This document shows, in pieces, positions 8,524-16,851 of a stretch of DNA of 38,001 nt. The stretch's first letter is position 1. Each line of letters begins with the position of its first letter. The notes under the pieces are model-generated. The model did no database searches, was not told the origin of the DNA, and was given only the letters and a program-made list of their open reading frames with translations. Both the position numbers and the translations under genes were made by a program. The stretch spans positions 1-38,001 of the forward strand of contig CALLBO010000117.1 of assembly GCA_937998875.1 (NCBI GenBank), read 5' to 3'. Origin of the DNA: an uncultured Granulosicoccaceae bacterium (lineage in GTDB: Bacteria; Pseudomonadota; Gammaproteobacteria; Granulosicoccales; Granulosicoccaceae).

Positions 8524-9879
8524 ATGACAACACGAGTACTGGTACCCTCTGGAGTTTTAGGGCTCGGCTTCGATTCCGCAGCGCTTGCCGCAGGCGTTGC
8601 GACTCATCCTGATATAATCGCTATTGATGGTGGCTCTACCGACAGTGGTCCTTTCTATCTCGGTACCGGCACTTCAAAGTATTCGCGAGCCGCGTGCAAA
8701 GCGGAATGGAAGCAGTTAATGCAGGCGCGGGAGCAGGCGCAGATACCACTTGTGATTACCTCCTGCGGTACCTGCGGTACCGACTCAATGGTCGACTGGA
8801 TGTTGGACATCACTCGTGAACTGGCAGTCGAGTTATCGCAAAGTCTTACCGTGGCGACGTTGTATTCAGAAGTAGCTCCGGGTTTTGTTAAACAGCAGTT
8901 GGTGAACAAAAAAATCCAGCCGTTGGCTCCTGAAATTCATATCGATGAGGCGTCAATCGAATCGATCGATCACATTGTTGCGTTGGCTGGAGCAGAACAG
9001 ATCAACGCAGCCCTTGCCACAGGTGCGGATATTGTTCTGGCTGGGCGTGCAACCGATACAGCTGGTATAAGTGCGATGCCGTTAGCGCGTGGTGAGCCGC
9101 AAGGTGCTGCCTGGCATGGTGCGAAGATCGCAGAATGTGGTGCGCTATGCTCCACTAACCCGACCAGTGGTGTTATCGCGCTGGAAGTGGATGAAACCGG
9201 CTTCTGTGTCTGGCCACTGGCTGAATCGGCAATGTGCACACCGCATTCGGTATCCGCACATATGCTGTATGAAAATGCGGATCCGCATACTTTGTATGAG
9301 CCCGGTGGTGCGCTGGATGTGCATGACGCGCGGTACAGCGCAATCGATGAAAGACGAGTACGGGTAACCGGGTCTTTGTGGATAGCCAGTGACCAATACA
9401 CTGTGAAACTGGAGGGTGCCCGTGCAGTGGGATATCAGTCAACGCTTATGGCAATTTTGCGTGATGCGCATTATGTTACTAATGCCAAAGTATGGGTTAA
9501 GCGACTCACCGCATTTCTGGAAAATGAGATCTCAACCCGTATGGGTTTGGAAAAAGGTGACTATGACGTTGAGTTTCGTTTGATTGGTATAGATGCCACA
9601 CTCGGTGAACTAGAGGTTAAAGTATCTAATCCGTCAGAAGTTGGTGTGTTGGTATTGGTCTCAGCTCAAAGTGAAGAATTAGCTGATGAGCTGGCAAAAT
9701 TAATTAACCCGTTTCTATTGCACTATCCGTTGAAAGACAACGAGGAACTGCCAACCTTTGCTTTTCCGTATTCACCGGCACAAACAAACCGCGGTGCTAT
9801 TTACGAATTCTGCTTGAATCATGTACTGGTTCTAGGTGATCCGATGGATGTGTTTCGTCTTGAGGTTCACCAGTTATGA
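8524..9879 (+). CDS. AtuA-like (DUF1446) protein
   Basis: The 451-residue cytoplasmic protein belongs to the family named after AtuA of acyclic terpene utilisation. Recognisable parts are the N-terminal VLVPSGVLGLGFD, the glycine-rich IDGGSTDSGPFYLG, a cysteine-containing VITSCGTCGTDS loop and ADIVLAGRATDTA. In this family the protein is usually followed by a small DUF4387 partner, as here. The biochemical reaction is unproven in most members. Its position directly after tctA, with a good ribosome site (AGGG before the ATG), indicates that it acts on the imported carboxylate. The name should not be read as evidence for terpene degradation. Confidence 0.85.
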   Translation: MTTRVLVPSGVLGLGFDSAALAAGVATHPDIIAIDGGSTDSGPFYLGTGTSKYSRAACKAEWKQLMQAREQAQIPLVITSCGTCGTDSMVDWMLDITRELAVELSQSLTVATLYSEVAPGFVKQQLVNKKIQPLAPEIHIDEASIESIDHIVALAGAEQINAALATGADIVLAGRATDTAGISAMPLARGEPQGAAWHGAKIAECGALCSTNPTSGVIALEVDETGFCVWPLAESAMCTPHSVSAHMLYENADPHTLYEPGGALDVHDARYSAIDERRVRVTGSLWIASDQYTVKLEGARAVGYQSTLMAILRDAHYVTNAKVWVKRLTAFLENEISTRMGLEKGDYDVEFRLIGIDATLGELEVKVSNPSEVGVLVLVSAQSEELADELAKLINPFLLHYPLKDNEELPTFAFPYSPAQTNRGAIYEFCLNHVLVLGDPMDVFRLEVHQL

Positions 9880-9929
9880 TGCATCGAGTTACATCTGAAT
9901 TCGTAGATTGATAAATCGATGAAATATAC

Positions 9930-10259
9930 ATGATGAAAGTTGGTGAGCAAGTTAAGAAAATTCGGTCGAAAAACGCTGGTCCATTCTGGATCACCGTAGA
10001 TGTCTTCTGCGGTGACGATGAAACCTATCAAAAAATGAACACGCTGTTGTCATCGAACATGATCGCTGAGCTGTATCGGGTGCCGGTAGAGACGTTGAAG
10101 CGATTTGCGATACCCGGTTTATCAGTCCTTAAATTCAGCTTTCCCCGGTCTGTGGTTCAGGGTGGGCGCTTTGATCGCGATATGCACGGTGCACAGATGA
10201 GTGTGTTGTTAGCTGAGCTTGATTTGGCTCTTGAAACCGACGAGAACAAACAGGCTTAG
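9930..10259 (+). CDS. DUF4387 family protein, probable small partner of the AtuA-like protein
   Basis: This 109-residue protein has the compact DUF4387 pattern: an early IRSKNAGPFWITVDVFC motif, then the acidic DDETYQKM, and a late KFSFPRSVVQGG-FDRDMHGAQ segment. Family members are regularly encoded next to AtuA-like genes, and the two are thought to act together. The start is one of two adjacent ATGs at 9930 and 9933. It is the last gene of the tct unit; a strong hairpin lies about 70 bases downstream. No catalytic residues can be assigned. Confidence 0.8.
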   Translation: MMKVGEQVKKIRSKNAGPFWITVDVFCGDDETYQKMNTLLSSNMIAELYRVPVETLKRFAIPGLSVLKFSFPRSVVQGGRFDRDMHGAQMSVLLAELDLALETDENKQA

Positions 10260-10316
10260 GTGATATTCAAACTTTCGGATTGCTGTCTGGTGTAATCAGG
10301 GATGATACTGAGGAAT

Positions 10317-10372
10317 GCCACTGCCACTGCCACTGCCAGTGTTAACTTGGGGTGGGGTTAACACTGGCAGTG
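10317..10372. repeat. Tandem GCCACT repeat leading into a perfect 16-bp hairpin
   Basis: Three and a half copies of GCCACT (from about 10317) run into CACTGCCAGTGTTAAC at 10331-10346, which is exactly complementary to GTTAACACTGGCAGTG at 10357-10372 with a 10-base G-rich loop. The hairpin sits between convergent genes, where a bidirectional terminator would be expected, but neither side has a proper T tract after the stem. It may act with Rho or as an RNA-stabilising or repeat element. Confidence 0.75.
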
Positions 10373-10451
10373 TAAAAATTGTAGTGAACATGCGAGAAGA
10401 AATTTCCCTGTGAAACCCGCACTATGCTCGCCATTACACAAATAAACCAGG

Positions 10452-10988
10452 CTAGAGCGGGCTCATTGTTGAAAAAGTGCCCTTGTTTGATTTAATTTTT
10501 TTCCAGCTACGCTTGGAGGCCTTTTTGGATTCAAGCTTGTCAGACCATTTGTTTTCTGCAGTAGCCAGGTAACCCGAAATGTCTTCTTCAAAAATCCCGA
10601 CTACTTCCGGTGTGATGTTGATATAGAGTTTGTCGTCGACTATGCGCCACAGGTTTGGATTGGCCGGGACTTTGCCACCCTGTGAAACACCATAGGCGCA
10701 GTGGCCATCGTACTGTGGTGCGTATTTGGCAGGATTGGCCAGGAACAGATCACGGTTTTCTTCAGTGGAGAATGCCCATGTCGCACCATTGTGCTCGGTG
10801 GTGATGTTTTTCTTACCTGGCACTGCCTCTGGCTGAGTCTGGCCAACCTCTGCCTGCTGCAACGAATGGTATGCCACGACATCGTAGCCACTGACTGCGT
10901 ATCCGGACTCATCGACATATTGAGGACCAGCATTGGCGAATGTGCTTGTGAGAATGAGAACGGTGGCGGCAATAAATTTTATAATCAT
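10452..10988 (-). CDS. Secreted YHS-domain protein
   Basis: The 178-residue product has a signal peptide (MIIKFIAATVLILTSTFANA) and one YHS domain. Family features are SGYDVVAYHS, WAFSTEENRDLFLANP, KYAPQYDGHCAYGVSQGG and LWRIVDDKLYIN. YHS domains are linked to metal binding; secreted single-domain versions are common in marine proteobacteria and have no firm function. The ATG at 10988 has an AAGAG ribosome site seven bases upstream; an ATG at 11090 would bury the signal peptide. The last 40 residues are lysine- and serine-rich, beyond the usual domain end. Confidence 0.85.
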   Translation of the reverse strand: MIIKFIAATVLILTSTFANAGPQYVDESGYAVSGYDVVAYHSLQQAEVGQTQPEAVPGKKNITTEHNGATWAFSTEENRDLFLANPAKYAPQYDGHCAYGVSQGGKVPANPNLWRIVDDKLYINITPEVVGIFEEDISGYLATAENKWSDKLESKKASKRSWKKIKSNKGTFSTMSPL

Positions 10989-11202
10989 TTGAATACTCTT
11001 GATTCCAGTAAAATTCAGTTGTGACTTTCCCTGTAAGTTGTCAGGGGGCTGAGCTGCTGTGTTGTTATAGAGACTGTCCACGCAGTGCAAAGTTCCAGTC
11101 TTGACCGATCCCGACTATCACATTTTTATAACGAAGATATTGCCGAATAGCCGGTAGGTGGCAGTAGAATCATCACCATCAATAGCTGATTTGCCGTGGT
11201 AG

Positions 11203-13236
11203 TCATTCATCGTGGGTAGCAATCACCGTGCATCCACTGTTGCCGATGTTTTCTGAACCGGATGCCGCGGGATTGCCGTTAAAATAGGAGGCAGCACGTT
11301 TTAATGCTCGTTCAGCGACCTTAATACCCAGCTTTCGACCCGGCACATCATCAACGGGCGGATGAATTCCGCCCCAGATTCTTGAAAGACTGCTTTGATC
11401 CGAAGCATCCTGGAATGTTGCCCACTGGAGTGTCACATCTTCACTGGGTCCTTGTTCGAATACCAGAAAATCGTTTTGTCGTGCAACAAACTCTGCCAGT
11501 CCACCTGGAAAATACTCCGAGCCGGTAAGCGCACTGAGCACCTCCGCAGCCGCGCGTGAGAATGTGGAATGTCCCGATACGTAGCCGCTGAACGGAGGAG
11601 TGACGAACGTCGGGCGCTGGTATGGCCACCAGTTCTCAGCCAATATCCAGTCTACACCGGCGTTGTTTTCGTATCGGTTGCCTATGTGTTCAGGGCCACG
11701 CCATGCACGAACTTTGATTTTGCCGATATGTTCTCCCTTGATACCTGCAAGTATATCCCCCTGATTGACGACTTCTATAAGGTTATCAATCAACGGTATA
11801 CCGTCTTTATGGTAGTTCGCCTGATCAGGATCCCTGCTTTGACCAAGCTGTGCCAGATATCTAATTGCAGAGACGGGACGCGCATAGTCATAGTAGCCTT
11901 TGATACTCCATGCTGCGATAGCTGCATCGTGCATCGCACCTCCGAGTACAAAGTAACTGCGGATGTCATATTCAAGTTTATCTACTTCGCTTCCGGAGCC
12001 GCAATATCGACGTTTGAAATCCGGATGATCAAGTACGTAGTCATTTAAAATGGTAAACCAGTGTCCCGGCGGGGTTTCACTGTCTGGGCCATCCGCCCAG
12101 TATTCTGCAACAACTCGTGTGTAATCACCTCGAAGTGCTGTGTTGACTTGATAGGGTTCGTTGGTAACCGGATTTATGTTGCGACCGGTTTGTGCTGTGC
12201 CGCCAGCTGTATATTGGTAAAAACTTTGTAAGTTATTATTGTCTGGCAGTGGAGCACTTGCCCCTGTTTTGTTCGGTGAAATGTCCCATCTTATGCCGTC
12301 TGAGGGATCAAGATGTGAAGACCATGAAGCGACCATAGAGTGTCCCCAGGCATACTGAGCTGAGTCTTCGGCAAAAAGTGCCGGTGCACCCGGATTGAGG
12401 TATACCCGAAACTGTTGATCGTCACGCTGATGTAATTCACTGTCTTCCTCTGTCAGTGCAAAAGGCACCACATTGCCCCATTCGGCACCCAGGAATTCAG
12501 GCGCAGGCACAGAGTTGCCGGATTGATCCACATAGTTATCTATATTGAGTGGTTGCCAGCGATCCGGATCACGCATTGCAGGATTACCAGACTGGGTAGG
12601 ATTAAGCGCTGCATTAACCGGTTGGTAGTGACGGTTTTTATACTGAGCGGCTTCGTTCGCACCATCGTTAAGCCCATGGTCAATAATACATTTTGCGAGG
12701 TAGCTCCCGAGGCCTTCGGCATCTGTTGGCTGTGGAGTCTGATTGTGGTTAACGGTTATACCAAGTTTGTTGAGCGTCTGATTAAGGCGGATTCTTATTC
12801 CGGTAGCTCCCGGTGAATTTTCAAACCGATGTGATATCAGGTGATACATCGCAGCACTCAGCGTTACCTGAATATATTTTTGACGCTCCTCTTTGCTTGA
12901 TGGTGCATTGATGAAGTTTTCCCGCAGTTGATCAGAGAACCCGCAATGAAAGCCATTGGCTTGCGTCTGGCCAAGGAAGTACGTGCTCGCAGGTGGGTTA
13001 TAGATTGCCCATGCATCGTACATAGCCGCAGAGGCATGAAACAAGTTACGTGCGTGTGATGTGGGTTTAGCAAAATCGTTTCTGATGGCATGTAGTAAAG
13101 TGTCGTTCCAGATCCTTGCAACCGAATGCTGCGAACCGGCCGAATGGTGTGGTTCATTGGCAGCTACATTGAAGGATGCCGCAAGCCATAAAATGCAGAG
13201 CAAATTAGTTAGGCAGAGAAGTTTTTTTGTATTCAC
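11203..13236 (-). CDS. Secreted vanadium-dependent haloperoxidase/PAP2-type protein
   Basis: The product is 677 residues from a GTG at 13236, with a signal peptide (NTKKLLCLTNLLCILWLAA, then SFNVAAN). An ATG at 13314 would add 26 residues before it. All three active-site motifs of the vanadium haloperoxidase and acid phosphatase superfamily are intact: KGYYDYARP (KX6RP), VSGHSTFS (SGH) and SRIWGGIHPP (SRX5H). These bind vanadate or phosphate. Bacterial members of this length oxidise halides with hydrogen peroxide or act as phosphatases; the choice cannot be made from motifs alone. The N-terminal half (ARNLFHASAAMYDAWAIY) is typical of the haloperoxidase-like branch. It stands as a single gene. 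Confidence 0.85.
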   Translation of the reverse strand: MNTKKLLCLTNLLCILWLAASFNVAANEPHHSAGSQHSVARIWNDTLLHAIRNDFAKPTSHARNLFHASAAMYDAWAIYNPPASTYFLGQTQANGFHCGFSDQLRENFINAPSSKEERQKYIQVTLSAAMYHLISHRFENSPGATGIRIRLNQTLNKLGITVNHNQTPQPTDAEGLGSYLAKCIIDHGLNDGANEAAQYKNRHYQPVNAALNPTQSGNPAMRDPDRWQPLNIDNYVDQSGNSVPAPEFLGAEWGNVVPFALTEEDSELHQRDDQQFRVYLNPGAPALFAEDSAQYAWGHSMVASWSSHLDPSDGIRWDISPNKTGASAPLPDNNNLQSFYQYTAGGTAQTGRNINPVTNEPYQVNTALRGDYTRVVAEYWADGPDSETPPGHWFTILNDYVLDHPDFKRRYCGSGSEVDKLEYDIRSYFVLGGAMHDAAIAAWSIKGYYDYARPVSAIRYLAQLGQSRDPDQANYHKDGIPLIDNLIEVVNQGDILAGIKGEHIGKIKVRAWRGPEHIGNRYENNAGVDWILAENWWPYQRPTFVTPPFSGYVSGHSTFSRAAAEVLSALTGSEYFPGGLAEFVARQNDFLVFEQGPSEDVTLQWATFQDASDQSSLSRIWGGIHPPVDDVPGRKLGIKVAERALKRAASYFNGNPAASGSENIGNSGCTVIATHDE

Positions 13237-13598
13237 TTGAACTGATACACCTGATTTGAGCAACTTGAATCGGTCCGAAAATGCGCTATCCCGCAACGTC
13301 TGGCCGGGGATCATCAGCAGTTGGAAAGATGGTTTGCCTGTATATAGCGCACCAGCCCGCTTTGCGAGTGCTTATGTTGTAGCGCCGACTATGCCAACGA
13401 CCGGGGCTTTATGCACAAGGGGCGGTTTCGGGTAAGCTCCGATAATGTCGGGTCTTTGACGCAGTTAACTCATTAGAATCCCGGCACGGTCTCAGGCACA
13501 GAATCAGGCATGCAACGCTTAAAGCCAGGCGGCTTTCTAATTGCCAGTGAGCGGGAATCGCAGATTGCGGACGACCTGTTAAGTGGCAGGTGAACTGT
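13237..13598. other. Intergenic region without a recognisable gene
   Basis: This gap lies upstream of the haloperoxidase and downstream of the exporter gene, both on the minus strand. Short minus-strand open frames are present but encode no recognisable protein and have no ribosome site. The haloperoxidase promoter is presumably here; no consensus boxes stand out. Confidence 0.5.
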
Positions 13599-14444
13599 TC
13601 AAGTCTGTAGCTCACGCCACCAGATAATCACCCCGGCGGATACTGCTAATGCGGCACCGATGATAGTGGTCTGGTTCGGAATATGACCGAACAAAACAAA
13701 TCCCCAGGTGCCCATAAAAACAAACAAAAGGTAGCCAAAGGGTGACAGTGTGCTTGCTTCAACAATAGCGTGCGCGCGGATGTAGAGCTCGTGTCCTGCC
13801 CACGCGCAGAGTCCAAGTGCTAAAAACAACAGCCAGACTTCTATGCTTTGAGGCCAGATCCAGTTGCTGAGTAAAAATGGTGCGAGGATGATTGTGCCGA
13901 TCAGGCCGGTACTCATTTGAAGAATCGACGAATCGACCCGCGGTGCCAGTTGTCGACTCAGTATGCTATAGCAGGCAAACGCCAGTGCGGCAGCCAGTGA
14001 TGCGAGCATTGCCCAGTGAAACTGTGTTCCGGGTTGTGCTGCAATCGCAACACCAATTAGTCCGATTACAACAGCGCTCCAGCGCCAAATTCCTACTTTT
14101 TCTCCGAGTATTGGGCCGGATAAAGCACATACCCACAACGGCGAGGAAAACATAATTACCGCGGTGGTGGTCAGTGGCAGGTGACTTAGTGCGATGAAAT
14201 TAAAGACGGTTGCTGCTGCCAACATCGATCCGCGTACTGTGACCAACAGCGTGGTTTCTTTGCCAAGAAGGAAAAAGCGCTTGATGTCAGTTAGGGACGT
14301 TGAAATGCCAAGGCTGAATTGACCGGCGTATCGCATAAACGCAATTTGTACAGGTAAGTAACCCGCAGTAGCCAACCATTTTGCATTGGCGTCCACCGAT
14401 GAAAATATTGCAAATGCCAGACAGACCATGCCGATGCCGCGCAT
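13599..14444 (-). CDS. EamA-domain transporter of the drug/metabolite superfamily
   Basis: The 281-residue protein has ten predicted membrane helices in two EamA repeats. Typical features are the start GIGMVCLAFAIFSSVDANAKWL, MRYAGQF after helix two, LPLTTTAVIMFSSPLWV at the end of the first repeat, and ILSRQLAP at the start of the second. Such proteins export small metabolites such as amino acids, or exchange nucleotide sugars; the substrate is unknown. I chose the ATG at 14444; a TTG at 14477 would add 11 polar residues. It has no obvious operon partner. Confidence 0.85.
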   Translation of the reverse strand: MRGIGMVCLAFAIFSSVDANAKWLATAGYLPVQIAFMRYAGQFSLGISTSLTDIKRFFLLGKETTLLVTVRGSMLAAATVFNFIALSHLPLTTTAVIMFSSPLWVCALSGPILGEKVGIWRWSAVVIGLIGVAIAAQPGTQFHWAMLASLAAALAFACYSILSRQLAPRVDSSILQMSTGLIGTIILAPFLLSNWIWPQSIEVWLLFLALGLCAWAGHELYIRAHAIVEASTLSPFGYLLFVFMGTWGFVLFGHIPNQTTIIGAALAVSAGVIIWWRELQT

Positions 14445-14681
14445 TCTGGTTATCGATGTTGAGCCATTGGGATTCAATGACTGCTACTTATGCGCGCTGA
14501 ATCAATGAAGGTGTTGTCCTGGTCTGGTGTTTTTATAAGTTAGTTCAGCATCCGACAGCGCCACCCCTGGAAATTGGCACTTGCAAATTACAAGCGCCGT
14601 GCAATCGATTGGTAAAATAGGCTGTTGGTAGTTTATTACCAACTTCGCTTATCGATCATCTGGTCCACACATTTGGCCTGG

Positions 14682-14993
14682 TCACTCGATGGATTTGCCA
14701 GTTAGCGCTGCTCTGAGTGCGGTCAGTATCTGGTGCAGAAGGCCTGCGATACTTTCAGCTTCAACAACGCTGTATACCAGGTAAGCGGCGCTTGCCGAGA
14801 AAGCGATAATCAGCAAGGTTTTTGAAAAGCCGTACCTATTTTTCTTACTCTGTTTTGCAGAGGTGGTGGTTTTCTCTGCAGATCTGGAGGACCGTTTTCT
14901 GCGGTGGTTTCTTTTATACAGGTTGCCGCTCCGGCCGCCTGATTTATAAAGCGTGTTTATTTTAGTACGGCTTCTACTTCTGCTTGCGCTCAT
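14682..14993 (-). CDS. Small basic single-pass membrane protein, unknown family
   Basis: The 103-residue protein has a very basic, serine- and arginine-rich N-terminal half (SASRSRSRTK, NHRRKRSSR), one membrane helix (TLLIIAFSASAAYLVYSVV, about residues 59-77) and a short C-terminal tail. The ATG at 14993 has a GGATAGG sequence just upstream. I recognise no family. The charge pattern predicts a cytoplasmic N-terminus that could contact nucleic acid or phospholipid, but this is conjecture. Confidence 0.5.
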   Translation of the reverse strand: MSASRSRSRTKINTLYKSGGRSGNLYKRNHRRKRSSRSAEKTTTSAKQSKKNRYGFSKTLLIIAFSASAAYLVYSVVEAESIAGLLHQILTALRAALTGKSIE

Positions 14994-15206
14994 GCCTATC
15001 CGATCTTGGTCGTAAACCTGCTGGTTTTTATTCCGTCAATCAGCGCTCACGAAGTTGTGCGCGTTGACATTCACACTTATTTGGCATTGCCGCAGTGATT
15101 CGAGCCTTTGTGATGTGCAGCGAAGCCCTCTTACATAGCAACATAATGTATGTTCTAAAGAAGAACCTTGTCAATAAATTAGTGAGAAACAGTTCAAACT
15201 AATACC

Positions 15207-16133
15207 TCAATTAGGTCGATCGCCAATAGCCTGGCGAAGATATCCCGAAGACTCAGTCAGAGAATGCGTTGCTTCCTCATATGATGAGCCGGTGAGTTTC
15301 ATTAAAATTGCAGTTTTTACGTCGTATTGGCTCTGGCCTAAAACCCGGGCGGCCTCCTCTTCGGTGCATTCAGTTGCCTGCATAACGATTCTGATCGCAC
15401 GTGCTACCAGTTTATCGTTAGACGCTTTTACATCTACCATCAGATTTTGATAGCACTTTCCCAGTCTTACCATGGTTGCGGTAGACAGCATATTGAGCAC
15501 CAGTTTTTGCGCTGTACCGGATTTCATTCGTGTAGACCCGGTTAATACTTCCGGGCCAACAACGGGGGTAATGGCGATGTTGGCGTGTAGCGCGATTGCA
15601 GAGTCTGCGTTGCAACTGAGAGCGATACATTTTGCGCCAATGGAATTGGCATATCGGAGTGCACCAATGACGTAGGGAGTACGCCCGCTCGCTGCAATAC
15701 CAACCACAACATCTTTGTTGCTGAGGGACTGGTCGATCAAATCCTGTTGCCCCGTGTCGGTTGAGTCTTCAGCGCTCTCTATGGATTTGAAAGCCGCTTC
15801 CGGGCCGCCTGATATTAATCCGATAACCTTGCTTTGATCGACTCCAAATGTGGGTGGGCACTCGGAAGCATCGAGGACTCCCAGCCTGCCGCTGGTGCCT
15901 GCACCTACATACAAGAGGCGGCCGCCGTCTTTAAGGGCATGCGTAATTACATCCACGGCCCGGGCAATTTGCGGTAGTTCTTTTTCAACGGCTACTGGTA
16001 CCAGTTTGTCTTGTTCATTTATTCTCGTGACGAGCTCAATTGAACTCAGTGTATCGAGATCCATGGTCTCTGGATTGCGTTCTTCAGAGACAAGTACAGA
16101 CAGTGTTTCAAGCAGGTTATCTTTCATCGTCAT
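15207..16133 (-). CDS. murQ: N-acetylmuramic acid 6-phosphate etherase MurQ
   Basis: MurQ removes the lactyl ether of MurNAc-6-phosphate, yielding GlcNAc-6-phosphate and D-lactate in the cytoplasm. The 308-residue protein has the single SIS domain and the signature [25 protein letters not shown] region (around residues 77-97), [26 protein letters not shown] and [14 protein letters not shown]. The C-terminal part ([12 protein letters not shown]) is the small helical domain usual in MurQ. ATGs at 16133 and 16127 are both possible; the second has better spacing to an AGG. It reads in the same direction as the recycling genes at 20261-24821 but is separated from them by other genes. No murein-derived kinase (AnmK) is seen nearby. 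Confidence 0.95.
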   Translation of the reverse strand: MTMKDNLLETLSVLVSEERNPETMDLDTLSSIELVTRINEQDKLVPVAVEKELPQIARAVDVITHALKDGGRLLYVGAGTSGRLGVLDASECPPTFGVDQSKVIGLISGGPEAAFKSIESAEDSTDTGQQDLIDQSLSNKDVVVGIAASGRTPYVIGALRYANSIGAKCIALSCNADSAIALHANIAITPVVGPEVLTGSTRMKSGTAQKLVLNMLSTATMVRLGKCYQNLMVDVKASNDKLVARAIRIVMQATECTEEEAARVLGQSQYDVKTAILMKLTGSSYEEATHSLTESSGYLRQAIGDRPN

Positions 16134-16220
16134 TGCCTGGTTTTGAGGTTTGGTGCGAGTGAAGTTGCGGTATATACTTAGTGGTTATGCTTGCAAGCTA
16201 CCATGGCGGTTCCTTTAGCT

Positions 16221-16238
16221 GTGAGCGCTGTGAGCGCT
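16221..16238 (+). repeat. Tandem 9-base repeat GTGAGCGCT
   Basis: Two direct copies of GTGAGCGCT lie in the 185-base gap between the divergent murQ and SRPBCC genes. Such spacing of about one DNA turn could mark a regulator site, but the repeat is short and no partner is known. Confidence 0.35.
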
Positions 16239-16318
16239 GTGTGCATATTACTGTAAAACAAAGCCTGCAAAGTCTTGTGCTATCGTGGGCATAGTCGCTA
16301 CCCCTATAGGTATTACGG

Positions 16319-16768
16319 ATGATTCTTTCGCACGAAGTTACTGTGAACAAGCCCTTACAAGCAGTATGGGACTATAGCAACAACCCGGATAACCTATCTA
16401 AATGGTTGAATGACTTTCTGCGTTACGAGCAGATTACCGGAGACAACAAAGCACCGAAGGTGGGTGATAAGTCGAATCATACCTACCAGGAAGGAAAGCG
16501 CGAGTTCACGATGGAGGAAACCATTACCGTCTACGATCCGCCGCATCGTATAGAGCTATTGATGACATCGGGCTATTTTGATATGCAGATTGTCAACCGG
16601 TTTGAAGAAATCGAGCCCGGGAAAACCCGCCTGTTTGCATCGGCGGATTTTATACGAGTAGGGTTGATGATGAAGTGTATCTTTTTCTTCAGTTCGAAAA
16701 AGAAAATGCAGTCAGACCATGAAAAACAGATAAACAAACTTAAAGAGTTGATCGAAACCGAGGTTTGA
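16319..16768 (+). CDS. SRPBCC (START-like) domain protein
   Basis: The 149-residue protein has the pattern of a polyketide-cyclase/SRPBCC fold: an initial MILSHEVTVNKPLQAVWDY strand-helix segment, the middle TYQEGKREFTMEETITVYDPP, and a C-terminal long helix with SSKKKMQSDHEKQINKLKEL. These helix-grip proteins bind hydrophobic ligands; there is no clue to the ligand here. It is transcribed alone, divergent from murQ, and ends before a perfect hairpin at 16804-16837. Confidence 0.75.
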   Translation: MILSHEVTVNKPLQAVWDYSNNPDNLSKWLNDFLRYEQITGDNKAPKVGDKSNHTYQEGKREFTMEETITVYDPPHRIELLMTSGYFDMQIVNRFEEIEPGKTRLFASADFIRVGLMMKCIFFFSSKKKMQSDHEKQINKLKELIETEV

Positions 16769-16803
16769 AAAAGGCTGTAAAACGTCAAATTGCAAGGTGT
16801 CTT

Positions 16804-16837
16804 GTAAGGCCGGATACCAGGCTTTATCCGGCCTTAC
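16804..16837. terminator. Perfect 13-bp hairpin between convergent genes
   Basis: GTAAGGCCGGATA at 16804-16816 pairs without mismatch with TATCCGGCCTTAC at 16825-16837 across an 8-base loop. It lies 36 bases after the SRPBCC stop and 15 bases beyond the stop of the convergent S41 gene, so it can serve both. The T tract is absent, so a bidirectional terminator is likely by position but not proven. Confidence 0.65.
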
Positions 16838-16851
16838 AATAGACTCAAGTG

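Noticed and set aside
11569..12048. A 159-codon plus-strand open frame inside the haloperoxidase gene
   Set aside because: It is antisense to conserved motifs of the secreted enzyme and shows no domain, ribosome site or sensible composition.
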